Positions 8,119 through 14,683 of a stretch of DNA of 64,000 nt are shown here, piece by piece (the stretch's first letter is position 1; every line of letters starts with the position of its first letter). The notes below the pieces were generated by a model. The model searched no databases. It was not told the origin of the DNA and worked only from the letters and a program-made list of their open reading frames with translations. Position numbers and translations under genes: made by a program. This DNA is from an uncultured Lachnospiraceae bacterium. GTDB lineage: Bacteria; Bacillota; Clostridia; Lachnospirales; Lachnospiraceae. The stretch spans positions 21,821 to 85,820 of the forward strand of contig CAMNFR010000005.1 in the NCBI GenBank assembly GCA_946537305.1, in the 5' to 3' direction.

Positions 8119-9012
8119 TCAATCCTCCGCCTCTGCCGCAAGGCCGCGGGCCAAAAGCGTGCCTTCATAGACCAGTGCCGGGCGAATCGTACTGCTCTCA
8201 CGCGAAGGCAGCACATCAAACCAATCCCTGTTCTTTCCGTTATAAGAAACCTCCTGAATGCCGCGCCGGTGCAGATAATACGGAACCTGTGCTGCCTGTT
8301 CCAGGCAGTAGGCGCCGTCTCCGCTCTTTCCAGCCTCCAGCAGCTGTCCGAGAAGCGTCCAGAGGTAACTGTCCTCACGGGCTATGGACTCCTCCGAGCG
8401 TTCTGTCAGCAGCTGTTGCTGTCCCCGCAGGATCTGTTCCAGTTCCTGGTCGATCCCCTGAATTGCGGCGGCATAGATGCGCCAGATCCTGTTAACATCC
8501 GGTACTGTTTCTACCTGCTGTTTCACGGATGGGACCGGATGACGAACCGAACGTCCCGACGCGTAAAAGCATAGGCTGCTAACGATGAGAAAACCGGCCG
8601 TCCAGGGAATAGCCTTTACGGGAAAGGTTTTTCCGAATGTCAGGAAAAGAAACATTGCCGCGGCTGCCAAACCTGCAATGCCCAGGAACAGCAGCACATG
8701 ATGTTTTGCGGACATCTGCGGCTTTTCCGCTTCTTTCCCGCCGTTTTCCTTTCGCTCCCAGATGCGGGTCTCTCCCACGGTATCTGTCAGCCAGACGGCA
8801 GACTGCAATGCACGCATCATCCCAGCGGCAGCCTGTCGGCAATATGGATCGTCACATGTCTCGTTGTACTTCACCAGAAGCCGGCTGCACTCTTCCGACA
8901 GCACAGAAACAATCTTTTCTGCCGAGCCGGCGGCTTCCATTGCATGCAGAATAGATTCCCTGTCCTTTTCCAGCAGCGAAAGCATGCTGACTTGTGTTCT
9001 TCCTTCACTCAT
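8119..9012 (-). CDS. Two-helix membrane protein of unknown function, partner of the Hsp70-like ATPase
   Basis: A 297-residue protein I do not recognise as a named family. An N-terminal helical cytosolic part (1-95) is followed by two close transmembrane segments, about 105-127 (HVLLFLGIAGLAAAAMFLFL) and 133-152 (IPWTAGFLIVSSLCFYASG), and a C-terminal soluble domain of about 140 residues. That domain has a long helix (VPDVNRIWRIYAAAIQGID) and a C-terminal block (WFDVLPSRESSTIRPALVYE) that vaguely recalls a GrpE-type exchange factor by position only. Its start overlaps the nrdG stop (ATGA) and its stop lies 3 bp before the Hsp70-like gene, so a physical link with that ATPase is likely. Confidence 0.75.
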   Translation of the reverse strand: MSEGRTQVSMLSLLEKDRESILHAMEAAGSAEKIVSVLSEECSRLLVKYNETCDDPYCRQAAAGMMRALQSAVWLTDTVGETRIWERKENGGKEAEKPQMSAKHHVLLFLGIAGLAAAAMFLFLTFGKTFPVKAIPWTAGFLIVSSLCFYASGRSVRHPVPSVKQQVETVPDVNRIWRIYAAAIQGIDQELEQILRGQQQLLTERSEESIAREDSYLWTLLGQLLEAGKSGDGAYCLEQAAQVPYYLHRRGIQEVSYNGKNRDWFDVLPSRESSTIRPALVYEGTLLARGLAAEAED

Positions 9013-9611
9013 GATCTATCACCATTATTCATTCTTGTACCGGACATCCACTTTTCACAGAGACAAATCGATCCACTTTGAAGGGATGACTGAAGATCTA
9101 CGATCCGCTGATTCCGTGATCCCCGAAATGCCAGCAGCAGGTCTTTTTCCTCTTCGTGAAACCTTCCGTCTACCAGGACATCTGTCAGTGTCAGTATTTC
9201 ATGAAGTTCCGGAATATCCGCCCGTTTTCGCCGTTCCTGATCCTCACCGGCACCGGGATCTGTCAGGGTGAATCTTCCCTTCTCCGCCTTCAGTGTAAAA
9301 CCGGTATAGATCCAAATGTCTTTTCCGGGAAGGATTTCCCGGATCAATCGCAGCAGCGGCAGCAGATCCCGTTGATTTTCCGGCTCCATGGGTTCACCGC
9401 CCAGAACAGTCAACCCCTGAATATAATCCGGTCTAAGTTCCTCCAGTAACTGCATCTGTGCTGCTTTATCGAATTCCTTTCCGTAGGAAAAATCCCAGGT
9501 GTGCGCACTGAAACAGCCGGGACAGTGATTTCTGCACCCGGAAACAAACAGGGATACCCGAACGCCCGGCCCGTTTTCTATACTGAAAGGTTTAATGTTT
9601 CCGAAATACAT
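9009..9611 (-). CDS. nrdG: Anaerobic ribonucleotide reductase activating protein (radical SAM)
   Basis: A 200-residue radical SAM activase of the NrdG type. It makes the glycyl radical on class III ribonucleotide reductase NrdD using SAM and a 4Fe-4S cluster. The cluster motif is CRNHCPGCF (CX3CX2C, near residue 31); NGPGVRVSLFVSG, LTVLGGEPM, DVLVDGRF and FRGSRNQRIVD are NrdG hallmarks. No nrdD gene is found within the window; usually it sits just upstream. The gene overlaps the next gene by 4 bp and has its own promoter. Activation of another glycyl-radical enzyme is possible, but the C-terminal motifs argue for NrdD. Confidence 0.88.
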   Translation of the reverse strand: MYFGNIKPFSIENGPGVRVSLFVSGCRNHCPGCFSAHTWDFSYGKEFDKAAQMQLLEELRPDYIQGLTVLGGEPMEPENQRDLLPLLRLIREILPGKDIWIYTGFTLKAEKGRFTLTDPGAGEDQERRKRADIPELHEILTLTDVLVDGRFHEEEKDLLLAFRGSRNQRIVDLQSSLQSGSICLCEKWMSGTRMNNGDRS

Positions 9612-9652
9612 TGATCTCTCCTACGAAGCAGCAATCTTTGTTGATCGTATTT

Positions 9653-9682
9653 ATTATACGGCAATCGTTTGGAGATGGTCAA
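9653..9682 (-). promoter_or_regulatory. Promoter of the nrdG / membrane protein / Hsp70-like operon
   Basis: Minus strand: -35 TTGACC (9677-9682), 18-bp spacer, -10 TATAAT (9653-9658), about 42 bp before the nrdG start. GGAGAG precedes the ATG at 9611. Confidence 0.78.
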
Positions 9683-9769
9683 CCTTCAAATTTGCGGCAG
9701 TGTCGGGTTGTAGTAAAAGAGCACGTTCACTGGGAAATTAAAGTTTGCGCGTTAGCATTGAGTCCATGC

Positions 9770-9834
9770 GCCAAGAAACATTAAGCAGACACGGAGGAGC
9801 TTGCTCATCCGGGACTGCTTAATGTTTTCTTGGC
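9770..9834. repeat. 65-bp near-perfect hairpin (19/20-bp arms with an inner stem)
   Basis: Left arm GCCAAGAAACATTAAGCAG (9770-9788) matches the reverse complement of 9815-9834 with one extra base. Inside, CGGAGGAGC (9792-9800) pairs with GCTCATCCG (9803-9811) around a TT loop with one mismatch. There is no T-run, so it does not look like an ordinary terminator. It is followed by two smaller stem-loops. Confidence 0.88.
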
Positions 9835-9837
9835 ATA

Positions 9838-9875
9838 CGGCGAAAGCCGCGACAGCGAGCGCCCGCGAATGCGGG
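9838..9875. repeat. Two short stem-loops, one with a GAAA tetraloop
   Basis: CGGC-GAAA-GCCG (9838-9849) is a perfect 4-bp stem with a GNRA loop. CCCGC-GAAT-GCGGG (9862-9875) is a 5-bp stem. Together with the 65-bp hairpin just before, they give three stem-loops within 106 bp, which suggests a structured transcript on the plus strand or its mirror. Confidence 0.6.
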
Positions 9876-9942
9876 TGCGAGATGGAGGCATGGACGCAGG
9901 TCGTGGTACGTGTTGTGGTGCATGTCGCGGTGCAAAATCTGG

Positions 9943-9983
9943 GGTAATGAAATATTTTTAATACCTCGGAATTTGCACAACAT
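9943..9983 (+). repeat. Palindromic repeat, copy A
   Basis: Starts GGTAATGAA, five-base loop, TTTAATACC, then CGGAAT and TTGCACA. Arms pair at most positions. It shares layout and tail with copies B-D. Confidence 0.65.
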
Positions 9984-10008
9984 GCCATTTATGACCTTTG
10001 AAAAGAAT

Positions 10009-10049
10009 GATATGTGCAATTCTTAAGGTCGTAAGATAGATTTACTACC
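10009..10049 (-). repeat. Palindromic repeat, copy B (opposite strand)
   Basis: On the minus strand: GGTAGTAAA, five bases, CTTACGACC, then TTAAGAA and TTGCACA. The TTGCACA tail begins at unit position 31, the same as in copies A and C. Stem position 6 is T-A here and C-G in copy D. Confidence 0.7.
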
Positions 10050-10088
10050 CTTTTTGACTCCTTCTGCTTGCCTCAGAGACGGAAAAGG

Positions 10089-10129
10089 GGTAGCAAATCT
10101 TGTTTACCACACAGGAAATTGCACAAATC
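10089..10129 (+). repeat. Palindromic repeat, copy C
   Basis: GGTAGCAAAT, then CTTGTTTACC, then ACACAGGAAA and TTGCACAAATC. The GGTA/TACC ends and AAA/TTT parts pair with a two-base bulge. It is closest to copy B in the tail. Confidence 0.7.
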
Positions 10130-10173
10130 AATTTTGGCACAGGATTACTATATCTGGGATGTGCACAATACGA

Positions 10174-10215
10174 GGTAGCAAAGATTGTTTGCTGCCCTGG
10201 AATTTTGCACAGATT
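10174..10215 (+). repeat. Palindromic repeat, copy D
   Basis: GGTAGCAAA, five bases, TTTGCTGCC: all nine stem positions pair (one G-T). Then CTGGAATT and TTGCACAGATT, with one extra base before the tail compared with the other copies. Confidence 0.7.
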
Positions 10216-10295
10216 ATTTCTAGAGAATACGCAGCCGAAGCTTTTCAATGACAGATATAAGCAAATCGACAAACCTATATTTGAAGAAATTAGCA

Positions 10296-10326
10296 TAAAA
10301 AAGCTGCCGCAGATACTGCGGCAGCC
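10296..10326 (-). terminator. Rho-independent terminator of ackA
   Basis: Minus-strand hairpin GGCTGCCGCAG-TATC-TGCGGCAGC followed by TTTTTT, about 20 bp after the ackA stop. Confidence 0.93.
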
Positions 10327-10348
10327 AAAAGAATTCTTTTAGTGGAAA

Positions 10349-11542
10349 TTACTGCACCAGACGAACGGTCTCGCGGGCAATTGCCAGCTCTTCGTTCGTG
10401 GGATACAGCACGACCTGCACCTTGGAATCGGGAGCAGAGATGATGCGTGCTTCGCCGCGGACGTTGTTGGCTTCATCGTCGATCTTAACGCCCAGATAGC
10501 CAAGGTACTCGCAGATAGCCTTTCTGGTCTTCATATCATTCTCGCCTACGCCGGCAGTGAAAGCAATGGCATCTACACCGTTCATAGCAGCGGTGTAAGC
10601 ACCGATGTACTTCGCGACACGGTATACGAACGCATCCAGTGCGACAGCAGCTTCTTCGTTGCCCTCTTCTCTGGCCTTTTCAACATCACGGAAGTCAGAG
10701 GAGACCTCGGACATGCCCAGCATACCGGACTTCTTGTTCAGGATGTTCAGCATTTCGTTGATATCCTTGCCTTCTTTGTTCATGATGAACTGCAGAACAG
10801 CGGGATCCACATCACCGGAACGGGTGCCCATGATCAGACCTTCCAGAGGAGTCAGGCCCATGGAGGTATCTACGCACTTGCCGCCGATGGAAGCAGAGAT
10901 GCTGCCGCCGTTGCCCAGATGGCAAACAATAACTTTGCCCTTCTTGGGATCCAGGTGGCAGAACTTCAGGACTTCACCGGACACGAACATATGGCTGGTG
11001 CCGTGGAAGCCGTAGCGGCGGATGCTGTACTTCTCATAGTACTCATGAGGGATAGCATACATGTAAGCCTTGGGAGGCATGGACATACCGAAGGTGGTAT
11101 CGAATACAGCCACGTTCGGGGTGCCGGGCATAGCTTCCTCACAGGCCTCGATGCCCATCAGGTTGGCCGGGTTATGCAGCGGGCCAAGATCGAAGCACTC
11201 GCGGATAACATCCTTTACCTGCTGATTGACAACGATAGATTCCGTGAACTTGATGCCGCCGTGCAGTACGCGGTGACCGATTGCGGAGATCTCACTGGTA
11301 TCCTTGATGACACCGTGCTCCGGATCCACCAGCGCATCCATGACCAGCTTAATAGCCTGGGTATGGGTGGGCATGGGGGCTTCCTGAACAAAAGGCTCTT
11401 TGCCGGTGGGCTTGTGGGTCAGTACAGAACCCTCAATACCGATACGCTCGCAGAGACCCTTGGCGATAACGCTCTCGTTATCCATGTCGATCAGCTGATA
11501 CTTCAGCGATGAGCTTCCGCAGTTAAGAACTAAAACTTTCAT
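10349..11542 (-). CDS. ackA: Acetate kinase
   Basis: Converts acetyl phosphate and ADP to acetate and ATP, the ATP-yielding step of acetate fermentation. The protein is 397 residues, the usual length. It starts MKVLVLNCGSSSLKY (ASKHA phosphate loop); VFDTTFGMSMP, HGTSHMFV and FTAGVGEND are acetate kinase motifs. The ATG at 11542 follows AGGAGG; an upstream in-frame start would add 28 residues but has no ribosome site and lies in the leader. No phosphotransacetylase gene adjoins it. It has its own promoter and terminator. Confidence 0.97.
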   Translation of the reverse strand: MKVLVLNCGSSSLKYQLIDMDNESVIAKGLCERIGIEGSVLTHKPTGKEPFVQEAPMPTHTQAIKLVMDALVDPEHGVIKDTSEISAIGHRVLHGGIKFTESIVVNQQVKDVIRECFDLGPLHNPANLMGIEACEEAMPGTPNVAVFDTTFGMSMPPKAYMYAIPHEYYEKYSIRRYGFHGTSHMFVSGEVLKFCHLDPKKGKVIVCHLGNGGSISASIGGKCVDTSMGLTPLEGLIMGTRSGDVDPAVLQFIMNKEGKDINEMLNILNKKSGMLGMSEVSSDFRDVEKAREEGNEEAAVALDAFVYRVAKYIGAYTAAMNGVDAIAFTAGVGENDMKTRKAICEYLGYLGVKIDDEANNVRGEARIISAPDSKVQVVLYPTNEELAIARETVRLVQ

Positions 11543-11636
11543 TGGACTGTTCCTCCTGAATCTAATGATTGGCACGCACCCTTTGCAAGATGAGCGAAGA
11601 ATAATGAACCATCCCCGACCGTGCAATCTTATGTTT

Positions 11637-11665
11637 ATTCTAACCGATATTTCAAACGCTGTAAA
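11637..11665 (-). promoter_or_regulatory. Promoter of ackA
   Basis: Minus strand: -35 TTTACA (11660-11665), 17-bp spacer, -10 TAGAAT (11637-11642), leaving a leader of about 88 nt before the ackA ATG. No riboswitch fold was recognised in the leader. Confidence 0.65.
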
Positions 11666-11704
11666 GGTGCTTTTTTATATCATTAGTCTATCACTTGTTA
11701 CAAA

Positions 11705-12391
11705 TTAACTATCAGTTTTCACGGCCGGAACATCTTCGCTGCTCTCTGTCCGGTGATGATTCAGTCCGACATGATCCCGTCTAAGCGAATATACGCACCC
11801 ACAGTAATCCTGCCGGTACATGCCGAATTCCCGGGAAAGCTCACAGGAACGAAGATATCCGTTCTTTTTCTTGAAATCAGAAAGCAGCCAGGCTGTACCG
11901 CCGATCTCTTCTGCCACCTTCTCTCCGATCTCATTCAGCTTCTGTGCATTCTTCAACGGGCTAACTGTCAGGGTCGTGGTAAAGTAATCGAAACCACCGG
12001 CAGCAGCCATCTGCGCTGTCTTCCTCAGGCGAAGCTCGTAGCATCGAAAGCATCTCTCGCCGCCCTCCGGAAGGTTTTCATATTCTCGGGCGATCTCGTA
12101 AAACTCCTGTGGGTCATATTCACCCGCCAGGAAAGAGATCGGATGTACCTGCGGAAACAATGAAATCAGCCTCTCCTGCTCCGCGACACGGTGCGCATAC
12201 TCTTCCTCCGGGTAGATATTGGGATTGTAGTAAAAGACGGTGACCTTGAAAAATTCCGTCAACCGTTCCATCACAGAGGTACTGCAGGGGCCGCAGCAGC
12301 TGTGCAGAAGAAGTGTCGGCACTTCTCCCGCTGCGCGGTGCCTTTCAGCCATCCGCTCCATTTCCCGATTGTAATTTATCTGTCCTCCCAC
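11705..12391 (-). CDS. queH: Epoxyqueuosine reductase QueH
   Basis: Last step of queuosine synthesis: reduces epoxyqueuosine to queuosine in tRNA. The 228-residue DUF208/QueH protein shows the paired-Cys motif LLHSCCGPCSTSVMERL, then RCFRCYELRLRKTA and CGCVYS near residue 203, which together ligate Fe-S and the second iron. The best start is a GTG at 12391 after AAGGGG, because the conserved INYNREME block lies before the next ATG (12361). It overlaps the end of the upstream beta-CASP gene by 16 bp. Confidence 0.92.
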   Translation of the reverse strand: MGGQINYNREMERMAERHRAAGEVPTLLLHSCCGPCSTSVMERLTEFFKVTVFYYNPNIYPEEEYAHRVAEQERLISLFPQVHPISFLAGEYDPQEFYEIAREYENLPEGGERCFRCYELRLRKTAQMAAAGGFDYFTTTLTVSPLKNAQKLNEIGEKVAEEIGGTAWLLSDFKKKNGYLRSCELSREFGMYRQDYCGCVYSLRRDHVGLNHHRTESSEDVPAVKTDS

Positions 12392-13992
12392 TTTGTGAGT
12401 ACCCCTTCCAAATCCTTGGTCAGACGGCGCACCTCCTGATTGGGTCGGCCGTTAAAGGAAGCAATCAACGATGTGATCTTTCTTCCCACTTCTACCAGAG
12501 CGGCATACAGCAGGCTTGCCTTGGTGCCGGAAGGTGCACGCTCAGGTACCGGAATGCCTTCCGTCATCTCGATGCAGCGTCCGGTGGCCAGATCAAAGGA
12601 CGTTCCGCTGTACGGTGCGACGGCAAAAGGAAAACCGTACTCTTCTTCCAGACAGGTGGCAAAGGACTGCGTCACCGTATCCTCCCCGTGGTTTACAAAG
12701 ACGATCTCCGGTTTCTTTTCAAAGGCCCGGATCCAGCGCAGAAGACCCGCTTTGTCGGCATGGCCGCTGATGTTGGCCAGATATCCGATCTCTGCATTGA
12801 CCTGAATATCTTCTCCGAAGAGCTTTACAGATGTCGCGCCGTCAAACAGTGTGCGTCCCAGCGTTCCCATCGCCTGATAGCCGGCAAACAGGATCAGACA
12901 TTCCTCCCGCCACAGATTATGCTTCAGGTGATGGCGGATACGGCCGGCTTCGCACATGCCGCTGGCGGACAGGATCACCTTAGGGTTCAGGTCAAAGTTA
13001 ATGGCTTTGGATTCTTCCGCAGAAACAGCGACTTCCAATCCGGGGAAGAACAGTGGATTCTTGCCGGAAGCCAGGACTTCCTGCATCTCTTCATCAAAGT
13101 AGCAGGGATCCGTCTGCACAAAAATACTGGTAGCTTCATTAGCCAGGGGTGAGTCCACGAACACCTTAAAGCCGTCATGTCCCGTGACCAGCCCGCGCTC
13201 TTTGATCTCACGGATAAAATAAAGAAGCTCCTGTGTACGTCCTACCGCAAACGAGGGAATGACTACATTGCCGCCCCGATCGAAGGTCTTCTGCAGATGT
13301 GCGGCCAGCTGATGTACGAAATCCTCATTGGCAGGCGGTTTTTCGTGAAAACGATCACCGTAGGTAGACTCCATCACCACATAATCTGCCTCTTTAATAT
13401 ACGAAGGATTCTTCAGGATGGGTTTGTCCCGGTTGCCCAGGTCCCCGGAAAACACGATTTTTTTGGTGACGCCGTCTTCTGTCAGCCACATTTCCACCTC
13501 CGCGGACCCCAGCAGATGTCCGGCGTCTCGGAAGCAGATATCAACCCCTTCCAGAATGGAAACGCGTTTGTCATAAGGATACGGAACGAACCGGCGGATC
13601 GCTTCTTCGGCATCCATTGTATCATACATGGGTTCCACTTCACCGCTGCCGGCACGTTTGCCCTTCCGGGTCTTCCATTCCGCTTCAAACTCCTGGATAT
13701 GCGCGGAATCAAGCAGCATGATATTGCACAGATTCGAGGTGGCCTCTGTGGCATAGATCTGACCCTTGAACCCTTTTTTGGCCAACAGGGGAAGAAGCCC
13801 GGAGTGATCGATATGCGCGTGTGTCAGCACCACGCAGTCTACATCAGAAGCCCGCACCGGCATCTCCTGATTTACGAACATATCTTTCCCCTGCTCCATA
13901 CCATAATCCACAAGCAGATGTCTGCCGTTAATGGTAATCATGGTACAGGATCCTGTCACCTCGTGTGTTGCCCCCAAAAAGGTAATTTCCAT
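12376..13992 (-). CDS. MBL-fold beta-CASP RNA-processing-type metallo-hydrolase
   Basis: A 538-residue metallo-beta-lactamase/beta-CASP protein of the COG1236 (RNase J/CPSF-like) group. The metal site THAHIDHSG is near residue 60; DAGHLLGSAEVEM, FSGDLGNRDKPI, and the RMMBL block ISGHADKAGLLRWI plus VFVNHGEDT are present. Beyond the usual ~455 residues is a tail of about 75 residues with a helical end (LTKDLEGVLTKWEDR). It probably cuts RNA, but the substrate is unknown. It is translated upstream of queH with an overlap. GAGGCGG precedes the ATG. Confidence 0.9.
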   Translation of the reverse strand: MEITFLGATHEVTGSCTMITINGRHLLVDYGMEQGKDMFVNQEMPVRASDVDCVVLTHAHIDHSGLLPLLAKKGFKGQIYATEATSNLCNIMLLDSAHIQEFEAEWKTRKGKRAGSGEVEPMYDTMDAEEAIRRFVPYPYDKRVSILEGVDICFRDAGHLLGSAEVEMWLTEDGVTKKIVFSGDLGNRDKPILKNPSYIKEADYVVMESTYGDRFHEKPPANEDFVHQLAAHLQKTFDRGGNVVIPSFAVGRTQELLYFIREIKERGLVTGHDGFKVFVDSPLANEATSIFVQTDPCYFDEEMQEVLASGKNPLFFPGLEVAVSAEESKAINFDLNPKVILSASGMCEAGRIRHHLKHNLWREECLILFAGYQAMGTLGRTLFDGATSVKLFGEDIQVNAEIGYLANISGHADKAGLLRWIRAFEKKPEIVFVNHGEDTVTQSFATCLEEEYGFPFAVAPYSGTSFDLATGRCIEMTEGIPVPERAPSGTKASLLYAALVEVGRKITSLIASFNGRPNQEVRRLTKDLEGVLTKWEDR

Positions 13993-14111
13993 GGAACCGC
14001 CTCTCTTTCATTTCTTTGTACGGTGATGTTACAATAATAAGATACCACGAACCGGTGATATTTTCCATAGTATTTTTATCTTTGTGTCGAATTTCTATGA
14101 AAGGATCAACC

Positions 14112-14140
14112 TTGACACCGCTCTAAAAGATATCTATACT
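14112..14140 (+). promoter_or_regulatory. Consensus promoter of the DUF5721 gene
   Basis: Plus strand: -35 TTGACA (14112-14117), 17-bp spacer, -10 TATACT (14135-14140). Transcription should start near 14147, about 32 nt before the ATG, with GGAGG in between. Confidence 0.9.
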
Positions 14141-14178
14141 CATCCTATGACCGAAAACATCGCGCCGGAGGTAATACC

Positions 14179-14649
14179 ATGATCGGCTTACGCATCGCAG
14201 ATATCCGCGATTTCACATCCCGCCTTTTTGTTAAGAATACCTTTGATTCCTTCGAACTGGCGGAAGCAGAATTTGTGACCCATTATACCACCACCCTGGA
14301 CGGAACGCTGACCGAACCTCAGGAGGATCATCTTCATGCCACCTGGGGACAGGTTCGCCCTGTGGCCTATGCCGTGATCCGGGGAAAGGAGCTGCCGCAT
14401 TCGTTTCGACTGGTCCTGCGCCTTTCCGACGAGAACGTAAAAAAAACGCTCGCCTCCCTAGGGCTGTCGATCAGCCCGGAGGAAGTAGGAGCGCTTTTTT
14501 TGAACATTCTTTACAATCACGAGCAGCTGACCGTTGTTACCGGTTGTTCCCTGAAGACCTTTTCCCTGGATAAGACCCTGGAAAAAGAATGGGACCGGCT
14601 GGCGCGCCGCTTTTTCGCCAAGAATCAGATTCCTGTTGAGGAAGTTTGA
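14179..14649 (+). CDS. DUF5721 family protein, function unknown
   Basis: A 156-residue cytosolic protein beginning MIGLRIADIRDFTSRLFVK. I recognise it as DUF5721, a family mostly limited to Lachnospiraceae; no function is known to me. It has no signal, transmembrane part or metal motif. Blocks to note are FDSFELAEAEFVTHYTTTLDG, quoted by its ends FDSFELAEAE and TLDG, and LFLNILYNHEQLTVVTGCSL near residue 112. It is one of two plus-strand genes in the window, with its own strong promoter and GGAGG site, and it converges on the sensor kinase gene with 30 bp between. Confidence 0.85.
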   Translation: MIGLRIADIRDFTSRLFVKNTFDSFELAEAEFVTHYTTTLDGTLTEPQEDHLHATWGQVRPVAYAVIRGKELPHSFRLVLRLSDENVKKTLASLGLSISPEEVGALFLNILYNHEQLTVVTGCSLKTFSLDKTLEKEWDRLARRFFAKNQIPVEEV

Positions 14650-14651
14650 CT

Positions 14652-14683
14652 ATGAGAAAAGGGACCTGTCCCCGATTTCTCAT
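14652..14683. terminator. Hairpin between convergent genes (weak terminator candidate)
   Basis: Outer arms ATGAGAAA (14652-14659) and TTTCTCAT (14676-14683) enclose GGGAC-CT-GTCCC (14661-14672). There is no good T-run on either strand; the right arm overlaps the stop of the histidine kinase gene. Confidence 0.45.

Larger units (their letters stand above)
9612..10348. other. 737-bp gene-poor segment with hairpins and palindromic repeats
   Basis: No protein of a known family is readable in any frame; the open frames present are short and overlap each other and the repeats. From left to right it holds the nrdG promoter, a 65-bp hairpin, two small stem-loops, four copies of a ~41-bp palindromic repeat, and the ackA terminator. 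The base make-up of 9930-10290 is more AT-rich than the flanking genes. The segment may be the relic of a mobile element or an undescribed structured RNA locus. Confidence 0.8.

Noticed and set aside
9943..10215. CRISPR array
   Set aside because: Copies are strongly diverged, lie on both strands and have no regular spacers or cas genes.
9752..10342. Short open frames in the 740-bp gap (for example minus 9752-9988, plus 10054-10251, plus 10100-10342)
   Set aside because: They overlap hairpins and palindromic repeats, have no ribosome site, and carry low-complexity Thr/Cys runs; no family is recognisable.
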